From the NCBI GenBank assembly GCA_947495035.1, contig CANLXI010000001.1, forward strand, positions 248,001 through 312,000: 64,000 nucleotides of DNA. Reading direction: 5' to 3'. The position numbers were made by a program, and so were the translations under genes. The number at the start of each line of letters is the position of its first letter. Position 1 is the stretch's first letter. Under the pieces are notes generated by a model. That model did not search any database. It was not told where the DNA came from and saw only the letters and a list, made by a program, of their open reading frames with translations. Positions 33,696 to 42,110 of the stretch are shown piece by piece. This DNA is from an uncultured Granulosicoccus sp. GTDB taxonomy: Bacteria; Pseudomonadota; Gammaproteobacteria; Granulosicoccales; Granulosicoccaceae.

Positions 33696-35333
33696 ATGAA
33701 GACATCAGATCTGCTCGTCAAGGCGCTGGAAAACGAGGGTGTTCGATATATCTATGGCATTCCCGGAGAGGAAAATCTGGATTTGCTGGAATCGCTGAGA
33801 ACCTCCTCCATCGAACTCATACTGACTCGTCACGAGCAGGCGGCAGGGTTCATGGCGGCCACCTATGGACGTCTGACCGGTGAGCCCGGCGTCTGTCTAT
33901 CCACGCTGGGGCCCGGTGCCACCAATCTGGTTACCGCTGCTGCCTATGCGCAGCTGGGCGGCATGCCGATGATCATGATCGGTGGGCAGAAGCCGATTCG
34001 CACAAGCAAGCAGGGGCGCTTCCAGATCGTCGATGTGGTGAATCTGATGAAGCCTGTCACCAAGTATTCCCGGCAAGTGGTGGATGGTTATCACATGCCA
34101 TCGATGATCCGTGAGGCATTTCGTGTGAGCATGGACGAGCGGCCGGGTGCGGCCTATATCGAGCTGCCAGAGGATATCGCCGAGGAGGAGAGCTCGGCGA
34201 CGGTGTTCGATGTCGTTGGACATCGGCGTCCGGATGCCAGCGAGCAGTCCATCGATCTTGCCGTGGAGATGATTCGCAAGGCGCAAGCGCCTCTGGTGCT
34301 GATTGGTGCAGGTGCCAATCGCAAGCGAACGGCGGAGTCCCTGCGGGCCTTGATGGATTGCACGGGCTTGTATTTTTTCGATACTCAGATGGGCAAGGGA
34401 GTGGTGGACGAAAGGCATCCTCAATACATTGGCACCGCTGCCTTGTCGGACAATGACTATCTGCACAGTGCCATCGAACGAGCCGACCTGATCATCAATG
34501 TCGGTCATGATGATATCGAAAAACCACCGTTCTACATGCACAAGGGTGGACGGCAGGTGATACACATCAACTTCGATGCCGCCAATATCGATGAGGTGTA
34601 TTTTCCGCAGCTCAATGTGGTCGGAGACATATCCAATTCGGTGAATCGTCTGGCCGACAAACTGGGCAGATTGCCACAGGAGTTCGATTTTTTCGCCAGA
34701 GTTCGTGATGAGGTGGATTCACATCTGACGCGCTACTTCAACGACACCCGGTTCCCGATACTGCCTCAGGCACTGGTCAGTCTGCTGCGTGATCATCTGG
34801 ATGCGGAAGACATCGTCACGCTGGACAATGGCATCTACAAGATCTGGTTCGCCCGCAATTACGAGTGCCATGCGCCGAATACTCTGTTGCTGGACAATGC
34901 CCTGGCCACCATGGGGGCCGGTCTTGCGTCAGCCATGACGGCAAAACAACTCAACCCGGACCGGAAAGTGGTATCGGTCAATGGCGACGGGGGATTCCTG
35001 ATGAACTGTCAGGAGCTGGAAACTGCTGTGCGCATGGGACTTGATCTGGTGGTGATCATTCTCACCGACAAGGCCTATGGCATGATCAAATGGAAGCAGG
35101 AGGGCATCGGGTTCGAGAACTTCGGGCTGGATTTCAACAACCCCGATTTCGTGCAGTTCGCCAACAGCTTCGGTGCGACCGGTCATCGGGCAGAAAGCCA
35201 TGCAGACTTCGTCGATATACTCGAAGCAGCACTGGCAGGCAAGGGGGTGCATGTCATCGATCTGCCAGTCGATTATTCGATGAATCACGCGATCCTGAAC
35301 AAACTTCTGAAAGAGAGTGCTGCTATCGACTAG
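33696..35333 (+). CDS. Acetolactate synthase large-subunit homologue (ThDP enzyme)
   Basis: A 545-aa thiamine-diphosphate enzyme with the three usual domains. The catalytic Glu is in ILTRHEQAAGFMA (residue about 48), then GVCLSTLGPGATNL, and the ThDP/Mg motif is VNGDGGFLMNCQELETA with the closing NN-type residues. Activity would be condensation of pyruvate (or pyruvate plus 2-ketobutyrate) to acetolactate. There is no adjacent small regulatory subunit gene and no other ilv gene, so a stand-alone or catabolic-type (AlsS-like) enzyme or another pyruvate-decarboxylating ThDP enzyme is possible. Two strong hairpins follow the stop. Confidence 0.85.
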   Translation: MKTSDLLVKALENEGVRYIYGIPGEENLDLLESLRTSSIELILTRHEQAAGFMAATYGRLTGEPGVCLSTLGPGATNLVTAAAYAQLGGMPMIMIGGQKPIRTSKQGRFQIVDVVNLMKPVTKYSRQVVDGYHMPSMIREAFRVSMDERPGAAYIELPEDIAEEESSATVFDVVGHRRPDASEQSIDLAVEMIRKAQAPLVLIGAGANRKRTAESLRALMDCTGLYFFDTQMGKGVVDERHPQYIGTAALSDNDYLHSAIERADLIINVGHDDIEKPPFYMHKGGRQVIHINFDAANIDEVYFPQLNVVGDISNSVNRLADKLGRLPQEFDFFARVRDEVDSHLTRYFNDTRFPILPQALVSLLRDHLDAEDIVTLDNGIYKIWFARNYECHAPNTLLLDNALATMGAGLASAMTAKQLNPDRKVVSVNGDGGFLMNCQELETAVRMGLDLVVIILTDKAYGMIKWKQEGIGFENFGLDFNNPDFVQFANSFGATGHRAESHADFVDILEAALAGKGVHVIDLPVDYSMNHAILNKLLKESAAID

Positions 35334-35371
35334 GTCAGGCTGGCGGCCCCTCGCACCTCGGCCGGCCTGAC
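35334..35371. terminator. 11-bp hairpin directly after acetolactate synthase homologue
   Basis: GTCAGGCTGGC (35334-35344) pairs with GCCGGCCTGAC (35361-35371) with one wobble, beginning at the base after the stop codon. No T-run. Probable end of the plus-strand transcript. Confidence 0.6.
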
Positions 35372-35390
35372 GCTCTCTGAGTCACTGGCT

Positions 35391-35428
35391 GGCTGTCGTC
35401 CCGGTCATGACAGACCGGGACGATGGCC
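35391..35428. terminator. 15-bp hairpin in the convergent gap
   Basis: GGCTGTCGTCCCGGT (35391-35405), loop CATGACAG, and ACCGGGACGATGGCC (35414-35428): 15 pairs with two wobbles. It lies 16 bp from the end of the minus-strand gene and probably terminates it. Confidence 0.65.
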
Positions 35429-35443
35429 TTGCATCGGTGAAGA

Positions 35444-35893
35444 TCAGGCGCTGGTGGTTTCGGGTGGCAGTTCGCCGGTCTCATCAGAGTCTGTCCCAGA
35501 GCCAAGAACCAGGACGCTATCCTCGGAACGGGACAGGAACAGGGCAATGCTGGCGGCGGCTACCACGATCGACGCGGCAAACAGATGGTTGGTGGATCCT
35601 TCGTACGGTGCCAGTATCTGGCGGTAGGATACCAGCAGAGTCACGACGTTCATGAGCATGACCAGGCCATAGGTTACCGTCTTGAACTTGCCGGCGACGA
35701 AGAGCAGCAGGATCGCTGTCTGCACGGCACCGATGAGAAAGATCAGTGATTGCCCTGCATCGAATCCGTAGAACGAGCCGAAGATGGACTGATACGCCTC
35801 AGGTCTGATGAATTTTTCCAGAGCCCAGACCATCATGAACAGAAACAGACCGATGCGCAGAGTTGCCAGGCCGATGCGGGAGGAGGATGTCAT
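35444..35893 (-). CDS. DoxX-like small integral membrane protein
   Basis: A 149-aa protein with four hydrophobic helices (about 8-28, 45-68, 70-92, 103-122). The layout and the WALEKFIRPEAYQSIFGSFYG loop after helix 1 resemble DoxX/DoxD-type proteins. The C-terminal 25 residues are acidic and polar. Function in this family is loosely tied to redox or thiosulfate metabolism, and the next gene across the divergent gap encodes a rhodanese, but this link is inference. It starts at the ATG at 35893. Confidence 0.6.
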   Translation of the reverse strand: MTSSSRIGLATLRIGLFLFMMVWALEKFIRPEAYQSIFGSFYGFDAGQSLIFLIGAVQTAILLLFVAGKFKTVTYGLVMLMNVVTLLVSYRQILAPYEGSTNHLFAASIVVAAASIALFLSRSEDSVLVLGSGTDSDETGELPPETTSA

Positions 35894-36173
35894 GACTGTA
35901 TTTTCCTGTAGCGAGTGAGTGATTGACCCGGAGTTAAACAGCGCTCATCCGAATTGGTTCCATCGTTTTTCCCGTAGCCTGCCGCAGACGAGAAGAATGC
36001 GTGCTGCAACCGAATCTCGCTGCCTGACAGTAATGAACCATCCGTGTGTCGATGGGTCGAACCTTGGACGGAGCTACGTGTTGCGGCTTATAATCGCCTC
36101 TGGTCCGGGTTCTCGCCGATATCACGGAGTCTGCCTGCCCAATCTCCCACCAACCTGCAGAGATCGAGTCGCC

Positions 36174-37106
36174 ATGAACCTGTCAGCCTCCCTGATTTCC
36201 ATCCCTCTTGGACTGCTTGCCGCCACCGTCTCCGCGGCTACCTCGTTCGGTCCGCTGGTCAGCCCTTCCGAACTGTCGGCCGAGCTGGAGCAAGTCAAGC
36301 CGATAATACTGGACATCCGCGGAGACGATTACGCCAAGGGGCATATTCCAGGGGCGATCTCGGCTCCCTACGGGCTGTTTCGTGGACCCAAGGACAACCC
36401 GGGGCAGATGCTGGAGGTCAGCGTGCTGGAGGAACGTTTCGAATCGCTCGGCCTGTCGCTCGACAAGCCGGTGGTCATCGTACCGGAAGGCAAGACCGAT
36501 ACGGACTTTGGTGCGGCAGCGCGTGTCTACTGGACACTGAAATCATCGGGGTTTGCCGATCTGTCGATTCTCAACGGCGGGGCCATGGCCTGGGAGTCCG
36601 CCGGCCTGGCTACCAGTGCCGATCCGGTGGTGCCACAAGTCACCGAGCTTGATATCCACTTTTCAGATCAGTGGACGGCCGATACCGAAGAGGTCAGCGC
36701 CGTGACCCGCGGCGAAGTCGATGCCTTGCTGCTGGATGCCAGGCCTGACGACTTCTATGAGGGGCGCAAGAGCCATGCAGCGGCAGCTCGCCCGGGTACC
36801 TTGCCTGGCGCAGAGAATCACGCGTACACCGCGTTCTTCAGCGATGGGGCGTCTGCCATGTCGGAGATTCCGGATTCTGCCGGCTTGCGTGAGCAGCTGG
36901 GCATCGAAGACGGGGAAGAGGTTGTATCATTCTGCAATACGGGTCACTGGGCCGCAACCAACTGGTTTGCTCTGTCAGAGGTGGCCGGTATCGACAACGT
37001 CAAGTTGTACCCGGGCTCCATGGTTGAATATTCCAATACAGACCACGAGATGGCCAACACGCCCGGTGTCGTCGAGAATTTCCTGAACAAGCTCAAGGGG
37101 AACTGA
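36174..37106 (+). CDS. Exported two-domain rhodanese (sulfurtransferase)
   Basis: A 310-aa protein with a signal peptide (MNLSASLISIPLGLLAATVSA). Two rhodanese domains follow: an inactive N-terminal one (about 30-155, with DDYAKGHIPGAISAPYG) and a catalytic one (170-300) whose active-site Cys is in VSFCNTGHWAA. It would transfer sulfane sulfur in the periplasm. The ATG at 36174 begins the signal peptide; longer readings are unlikely. The YeeE/YedE transporter follows after 32 bp and a 54-aa protein after that, a unit for handling thiosulfate or other sulfane sulfur. Confidence 0.87.
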   Translation: MNLSASLISIPLGLLAATVSAATSFGPLVSPSELSAELEQVKPIILDIRGDDYAKGHIPGAISAPYGLFRGPKDNPGQMLEVSVLEERFESLGLSLDKPVVIVPEGKTDTDFGAAARVYWTLKSSGFADLSILNGGAMAWESAGLATSADPVVPQVTELDIHFSDQWTADTEEVSAVTRGEVDALLLDARPDDFYEGRKSHAAAARPGTLPGAENHAYTAFFSDGASAMSEIPDSAGLREQLGIEDGEEVVSFCNTGHWAATNWFALSEVAGIDNVKLYPGSMVEYSNTDHEMANTPGVVENFLNKLKGN

Positions 37107-37138
37107 TCAACGCCGGAATTCGAGCAGGGAGGATAGGC

Positions 37139-38239
37139 GTGGGTCATCCGATATTGAAACGCGGCAGTCTGCTGGTCATGGCAGTGCTGCTGGTGCTGGC
37201 AGTTGCCATCTTTGCCGGTGTTCGCTACGGCCTGATGCTGATGATCGGCCTCGGCTTCGGTCTGGCGCTGGAGGGCCTGCGGTTCGGTTTTGCCGGACCC
37301 TGGCGAGCCATGATCCTGCGTCGTGACCCCTCAGGCCTGCTGGCACAGCTATTGGCCATCGGTGTCGTGGCGACGGTGGCCCTGCCACTGATCGATGCCA
37401 GTGGGGGCGAGCTGGTCGGTGCCGAAGCGCCCGTGGGATGGGCCATGGTTGGTGGCGCATTCGTGTTCGGCGTGGCCATGCAGATTGTATTGGGCTGCGG
37501 TTCAGGGACTCTGGTCAACGCCGGCTCCGGCAATCCCGTCGGACTGCTGGCATTGCCATTCTTCGCCATCGGTAGTTTTGCCGGTGCCTATCATCTGCTC
37601 GACTGGACCGCGCTGGGCGCCTTGCCCATCGTCCGTTTTACCGGTTGGAGCGGAGTGGCGATCACGCTGACGGCGCTGGCCGGACTTGCCTTTTTCTTCC
37701 TTCGTCAGGCGGATCCCGAGCACCGCCGCATACCGCGTCGATACCTGGTAGCTGCGCTTGTGATTGCGGCACTGGCCATCGCCAATCTGGCCGTTGCCGG
37801 GCAACCCTGGGGTGTCGTGTATGGTCTCGGTCTCTGGGCGGCAAAAGGGGCCACGGCCGCGGGAATGGACCTGTCAGGCTCGAGCTTCTGGGCCGCATCG
37901 GATTCGATTGCACGCGTGCAATCGAGTCTGCTGACCGATTACACCTCTCTGACCAACATCGGCATCATGACCGGCGCCTTCCTGGTCGCCAGCTGGCGTA
38001 GCGGTGGTCTGTCACAGGGCATGCCGCGATTACCTTTGCGCGCCTGGTTTGCCACCATCGTTGCGGGGTTTCTGCTCGGTTACTCCTCGCGTCTGGCGTT
38101 CGGCTGTAATGTCGGTGCGTTCTTCTCCGGCATATCGACGGGCAGCCTGCACGGCTGGGTCTGGTTCATTGCCGCGTTCATCGGTTCGATACAGGGAGTC
38201 CGACTGCGGCCGTTGCTCGGACTGGAGGCACGCGCATGA
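37139..38239 (+). CDS. YeeE/YedE family sulfur-compound transporter
   Basis: A 366-aa integral membrane protein with about nine to eleven helices. The paired Cys motifs of the family are visible: VLGCGSGTLVNAGSGNP near 118 and FGCNVGAFFSGIS near 320; in characterised TsuA these cysteines relay thiosulfate. It starts with GTG at 37139, preceded by GGGAGG 7 nt upstream. It probably imports thiosulfate or a related sulfur species used by the exported rhodanese. Its stop overlaps the start of a 54-aa coding sequence (ATGA). Confidence 0.88.
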   Translation: MGHPILKRGSLLVMAVLLVLAVAIFAGVRYGLMLMIGLGFGLALEGLRFGFAGPWRAMILRRDPSGLLAQLLAIGVVATVALPLIDASGGELVGAEAPVGWAMVGGAFVFGVAMQIVLGCGSGTLVNAGSGNPVGLLALPFFAIGSFAGAYHLLDWTALGALPIVRFTGWSGVAITLTALAGLAFFFLRQADPEHRRIPRRYLVAALVIAALAIANLAVAGQPWGVVYGLGLWAAKGATAAGMDLSGSSFWAASDSIARVQSSLLTDYTSLTNIGIMTGAFLVASWRSGGLSQGMPRLPLRAWFATIVAGFLLGYSSRLAFGCNVGAFFSGISTGSLHGWVWFIAAFIGSIQGVRLRPLLGLEARA

Positions 38240-38400
38240 CACGACGAACAACGGCTGGCATTGCCATGGTCATGCTGATTCTGCTGGTCGGCGCCGATCT
38301 GATCTCGGCACCCCCCAATCCCTACCAGCAGCCAGCCATCGTTGCGCTGGGCTCCGGAGCCGCCAGTGCCGGTGGGTTCTGCGGGGCTCTGCCCGAGTAG
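38236..38400 (+). CDS. Small exported or membrane-anchored protein (54 aa) coupled to YeeE
   Basis: Reads MTRRTTAGIAMVMLILLVGA then DLISAPPNPYQQPAIVALGS and a Gly-rich GGFCGALPE end. One hydrophobic N-terminal helix (9-20) could be a signal peptide or anchor, leaving a short mature peptide with a single Cys. The ATG overlaps the transporter's stop as ATGA (38236-38239), which argues for real, coupled translation. The single Cys could carry sulfane sulfur between rhodanese and transporter, but that is inference. I do not recognise a family. Confidence 0.6.
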   Translation: MTRRTTAGIAMVMLILLVGADLISAPPNPYQQPAIVALGSGAASAGGFCGALPE

Positions 38401-38457
38401 TGACAGTGGTCCCCGGCTGTAGTGTCCACAGAGGCGCTGCGCCGGTATGCCCCGGAA

Positions 38458-39471
38458 TCAGCTTCTCCCTCTGCGCAGTTCCCGATTTCTCTGCAGCACA
38501 TCCAGTCCCTGTTGTTTGAGCCACCAGGGCAAATCGATCAGTATCCAGTTTTCTGCCAGTTTGTCGCCTTCACGTCGGTAGATATCCACGACTTGCATTT
38601 GCGTATGTCTGGCTCCACCTGGCAAGCCCAGCCAACCACCCAGCGGGCTGTTGCTGAGATTGGGCCAACCGAAGAAGCAGGCAAAATGGCCCTCGGCAAA
38701 GCGACAGACATGGCCTTCGAATTTCTTGTCGCCAAGTTGTTCGCGGAAGGGCAACTGGTGCTGTTCCTGATAGCGTGGGATGGTGTAGCTGGCGCCGATA
38801 CCTGCCGGGCCATACCAGAGCATGTCCGAATGCCAGGTTCTGGCAAGAATCTCCGGAGGGCAATCCATGGCGCCGCTGTCGTTCAGCTCACTCAGGTCCT
38901 TCACCATGGCGTTGATCAGGTCCAGTGTCTGTCTGCTCTCCCGGGGGTTGGCATCCTCATGCAGCAGGCCGTCGTGGTAGCGTGGGCCCGGATAGTTGTA
39001 GTAGACTCCGGTGGAGGGTGGCAAGGGATTGACACCGGCTTGCATCATCAGACCAATCAAATCCACGAACAGGCCCGTCTGGCTGATCCTGCCATCCTGC
39101 ACGCAGCTGAACTCGGCGTAGCGAAGGTTGGCAATGCGGCGCGTAGCCGGTATGTCCAGGAAATCCGCGTCGAAGAGCCCCATGAAGTTGCCAGCACTCA
39201 TGACCCACACCTCGCCGTCATGCATATTCTCCCCGGCGATGAAGAAGTCCTCGCGTCGTTGCAGCTGATTGAACGATTGCATCAGGGGCTGCCAGAAGGT
39301 TTGCGCGGCCGATTCGCTGCTGCTCTGCTCGCGAAACGGATAGACCCCGCGCCAGCGATAAGGATCGCTGGTGTACTCGGCCAGAACCCGAGCCACCGTT
39401 GAAGCGGTGGCCGTTTCCATCGCTTGCATGTAACGACGAACACATAGCTTTGCCGGCTGGAATCGGCTCAT
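38458..39471 (-). CDS. SnoaL/NTF2-like protein, two domains (divergent gene of the SnoaL-HisD cluster)
   Basis: A 337-aa cytosolic protein made of two SnoaL/NTF2-like cone domains (about 1-165 and 185-337). The second carries LWYGPAGIGAS, a motif shared with the other SnoaL-like proteins at 44032, 45969 and 48840, and the end motif ENWILIDLPWWLKQQGLDVL. The domain-1 end LFVDLIGLMMQAGVNPLPPS matches that of 45969. SnoaL domains often perform aldol cyclisation, dehydration or isomerisation. The ATG at 39471 follows GGAG by 6 nt. It is divergent from the ABC importer operon across the double LacI operator, so both sides are likely co-regulated. Reaction unknown. Confidence 0.75.
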   Translation of the reverse strand: MSRFQPAKLCVRRYMQAMETATASTVARVLAEYTSDPYRWRGVYPFREQSSSESAAQTFWQPLMQSFNQLQRREDFFIAGENMHDGEVWVMSAGNFMGLFDADFLDIPATRRIANLRYAEFSCVQDGRISQTGLFVDLIGLMMQAGVNPLPPSTGVYYNYPGPRYHDGLLHEDANPRESRQTLDLINAMVKDLSELNDSGAMDCPPEILARTWHSDMLWYGPAGIGASYTIPRYQEQHQLPFREQLGDKKFEGHVCRFAEGHFACFFGWPNLSNSPLGGWLGLPGGARHTQMQVVDIYRREGDKLAENWILIDLPWWLKQQGLDVLQRNRELRRGRS

Positions 39472-39568
39472 GACAGTCTCCTGGATTGGATGGGCACTGT
39501 GGGTCAGTGGGAAAGGCGATGCAAGGGGATGGCTATTCCATTCGCACCTGGAGTCGAAATATGGATTG

Positions 39569-39588
39569 TTTTGCATACGAATGCAAAA
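39569..39588. promoter_or_regulatory. LacI-type operator 1 (upstream of importer)
   Basis: TTTTGCATACGAATGCAAAA, a 20-bp dyad with central CG, symmetric except at the inner A/T pair. Its twin is 54 bp to the right. It lies between the divergent SnoaL-like gene and the ABC ATPase gene and is the likely site of the LacI protein encoded at 47817. Confidence 0.75.
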
Positions 39589-39622
39589 ACTTCTTGCGTT
39601 AATCGGTTGTATGGGCGTATGG

Positions 39623-39642
39623 TTTTGCAAACGTATGCAAAA
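39623..39642. promoter_or_regulatory. LacI-type operator 2 (upstream of importer)
   Basis: TTTTGCAAACGTATGCAAAA, 18 of 20 bases identical to operator 1 (differences at two inner positions). The centre-to-centre distance of 54 bp is about five helical turns, suitable for cooperative binding on one face of DNA or a short loop. It ends 33 bp before the ATPase start. Confidence 0.75.
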
Positions 39643-39675
39643 ACCTTGTGTGGCTGAGAGGGAACGGACCTGACC

Positions 39676-40734
39676 ATGGCCGAAATCGAATTACGTAACC
39701 TCTGCAAGCGGTGGGGTAGCTTTGTCGGTGTCGACAATTTCAACCTGACCATTGCCGATCGTGAATTCCTCGTACTGCTGGGGCCTTCCGGCTGTGGGAA
39801 GACGACCACCATGCGCATGATCGCAGGGCTGGAGGATGTCAGTTCCGGAGAAATTCGCGTTGACGGCAAACTGATCAACGATCTGGAGCCCAAGGACCGG
39901 GACGTGGCGATGGTGTTTCAGTCCTACGCGCTGTATCCGAACATGAATGTCTACGAGAACATCCGGTTTCCGCTCAAGGTGCGCAAGATTGACCCCGCCA
40001 GTCACGACGAGCGAGTCAGGCGAGCATCCGCGATGGTCGAACTGGATGATTTCCTCCAACGCAAACCTGCAGAGTTGTCCGGTGGTCAGCGTCAACGGGT
40101 CGCACTGGCACGCGCCGTGGTACGTGAGCCCAATGCCTTTCTGATGGACGAGCCGCTGTCCAATCTGGATGCGAAGCTGCGCGTTTCCACGCGGGCCCAG
40201 ATCAAGAATCTCTGTCATGAGCTGGCAGTGACAACCATCTACGTCACTCACGACCAGATCGAGGCCATGACACTGGCCGATCGCGTGGTGGTGATGCAGG
40301 CAGGGGTAGTACAACAGGTGGGTACGCCGACGGAGATATACGACAACCCGAGCAATGCCTTTGTTGCCAGTTTCATCGGCTCACCTGCCATGAATCTGAT
40401 CGATGGTCGGGTGGAAGGAGGCGTTTTCAAGGCCAGCCATATGGCAGTCCCTGTCGATGGCGCGCAGGATGGTCCGATAACGCTCGGTTTTCGCGCCGAA
40501 GACGCCAGCCTTGCCGAGGACGGTAGTGGTCAGATCAATGCCCCCGTGTACACGCTGGAGCTGTTGGGCGACGCCACCATGATCTCGGTACGCATCGACG
40601 GTGTGCTGGTGTCGGTCAAGGCCGACAAGAACTATCGAGCAGAGATCGGCGATCCGGTGTCGATTGTCATCGAGCCTCGATTCTGTCATCTGTTCGATGC
40701 CAGGACCGGCGCCCGTCTATCGAAGCAGTTGTAA
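39676..40734 (+). CDS. Sugar-type ABC transporter ATP-binding protein (UgpC/MalK class)
   Basis: A 352-aa ATPase: Walker A GPSGCGKTTTMRMIAG, Q-loop MVFQSYALYPNMNVYEN, signature LSGGQRQRVALARA, Walker B FLMDEPLSNLDAKL, and a C-terminal TOBE regulatory domain from about 240. It drives import by the permeases at 42111 and 43142. First gene of the long plus-strand operon, 33 bp after a LacI-type operator. Placing the ATPase before the binding protein is normal for this class. The transported compound is unknown. Confidence 0.93.
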   Translation: MAEIELRNLCKRWGSFVGVDNFNLTIADREFLVLLGPSGCGKTTTMRMIAGLEDVSSGEIRVDGKLINDLEPKDRDVAMVFQSYALYPNMNVYENIRFPLKVRKIDPASHDERVRRASAMVELDDFLQRKPAELSGGQRQRVALARAVVREPNAFLMDEPLSNLDAKLRVSTRAQIKNLCHELAVTTIYVTHDQIEAMTLADRVVVMQAGVVQQVGTPTEIYDNPSNAFVASFIGSPAMNLIDGRVEGGVFKASHMAVPVDGAQDGPITLGFRAEDASLAEDGSGQINAPVYTLELLGDATMISVRIDGVLVSVKADKNYRAEIGDPVSIVIEPRFCHLFDARTGARLSKQL

Positions 40735-40803
40735 GTAGTCCTGAATCAAGGATTGGTGCGGGCGGCAAGCCATCACCATGACCATCAACCTGGAGACAAA
40801 ACC

Positions 40804-42039
40804 ATGCTCTTGAGAAAACTGATCGTTGCCACCTCCCTGATCCTGTCCGCAAATGCAGCCTATGCGGGCTGCGGTGCGACAGCCGGGCGTGTCAATATCG
40901 TCGGCAACGAGTTTCCCGCCATTCACACCGTCGTCAATGCCGCCAAGGCCTGCGCTGACGACAATGTCAGCGTCAGTGCCAATCTCACCGCCGATCATCA
41001 GAAAATCAATCTGGCCGGGCTGCAGGGTAATCCGGCCGAGTACACCTCGGCGATCATCGCGAATTCCTCCATTGTGGCGCTCATCAATGAAGACGTGATC
41101 CGGCCATTGGATGATCTGGTAGCCAAGTACGGCCAGAACATCCCGAAGAGCAATCTTATCACTGTAGATGGAAAGATCATGGCCGTGGCATTCATGGCCA
41201 ATGCTCAGCATCTGGTCTACCGCAAGGACGTACTGGCCGAGGTCGGTGTGGAACCACCTGAAACCTATGAAGAGCTGCTGGCCGCGGCGGAATTGATTCG
41301 CGAAAAGGGCATCATGCAGAACCCGGTAGGAGGCGCCTTTGCATCGGGCTGGAATCTGGCCACCGAGTTCGTGAATATGTATCTCGGTACCGGCGGTGAA
41401 TTCTACAAGCCGGGAACCGCGGAAGTCACCATCAACAATCCACAAGGTGTGGCTGCACTGGAGATGATGAAAGCCCTGTCCGAATACATGAATCCCGATT
41501 TCCTGACTCATGACTCCAATGCCACGGGTGCCGAGGTCGAGGCCGGGAATGTGGCTCTGATGAATATGTGGGGTTCACGAGTGGGCGTGTTGATGGACGA
41601 AGATGGCGCCGAGGAGGTTGTCTACAGCAATGTGGCGGTAGGAGGGCCCATGACGGTAGCCGGCGGTAGTGTGCCAGCCACGACCTTGTGGTGGGACGGC
41701 TGGACCGTGGCGAAGAATATCAGCGATGAAGATGCGGAAGCCACATTTCTGGCATTGATGACTGGCACGAGTCCCGACATCCTCAATGATGAAACCATGG
41801 CGCAGGCCGTATGGATGATCGACGGTTATGAACCCGCTCCCGTCAATGAAGGCGTCTTCGCCGCCATTCAGGCCCAGGCCAAGCCTTATCCCATGCTGCC
41901 CTACATGGGACTGTTGCACACCGCGCTGGGTGACAATCTGTCGGATTATCTGCAAGGCAAGGAAAGCGCCGAGGAAGCATTGGCTGATATAGAGGCCACG
42001 TATACCACTGCTGCAAAAGAGAAGGGTTTTCTGAACTAG
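40804..42039 (+). CDS. Extracellular sugar-type solute-binding protein
   Basis: A 411-aa binding protein of the family-1 (maltose/glycerol-3-P type) class with a signal peptide (MLLRKLIVATSLILSANAAYA, then GCG). EFVNMYLGTGGEFY and VAVGGPMTVAGG are family-like parts, and the mature protein has two Cys at its N-terminus region that could pair. The ATG at 40804 follows GGAG by 8 nt. A stable intercistronic hairpin follows the stop. It determines the importer's substrate, presumably the compound broken down by the HisD-like, SDR and SnoaL-like enzymes downstream. Confidence 0.9.
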   Translation: MLLRKLIVATSLILSANAAYAGCGATAGRVNIVGNEFPAIHTVVNAAKACADDNVSVSANLTADHQKINLAGLQGNPAEYTSAIIANSSIVALINEDVIRPLDDLVAKYGQNIPKSNLITVDGKIMAVAFMANAQHLVYRKDVLAEVGVEPPETYEELLAAAELIREKGIMQNPVGGAFASGWNLATEFVNMYLGTGGEFYKPGTAEVTINNPQGVAALEMMKALSEYMNPDFLTHDSNATGAEVEAGNVALMNMWGSRVGVLMDEDGAEEVVYSNVAVGGPMTVAGGSVPATTLWWDGWTVAKNISDEDAEATFLALMTGTSPDILNDETMAQAVWMIDGYEPAPVNEGVFAAIQAQAKPYPMLPYMGLLHTALGDNLSDYLQGKESAEEALADIEATYTTAAKEKGFLN

Positions 42040-42051
42040 TCCGCCGTCGTC

Positions 42052-42074
42052 GGAGCGGTATTTCGTACCGCTCC
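42052..42074 (+). other. Intercistronic RNA hairpin after the binding-protein gene
   Basis: GGAGCGGTA (42052-42060), loop TTTCG, TACCGCTCC (42066-42074), a perfect 9-bp stem. There is no T-run and the permease gene follows 37 bp later, so this is more likely an mRNA-stabilising or attenuating element that raises binding protein over permeases, as in mal operons. Confidence 0.6.
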
Positions 42075-42110
42075 AGACGATGCCTTCTTGCATCCCCCGG
42101 ATAGGAACTG

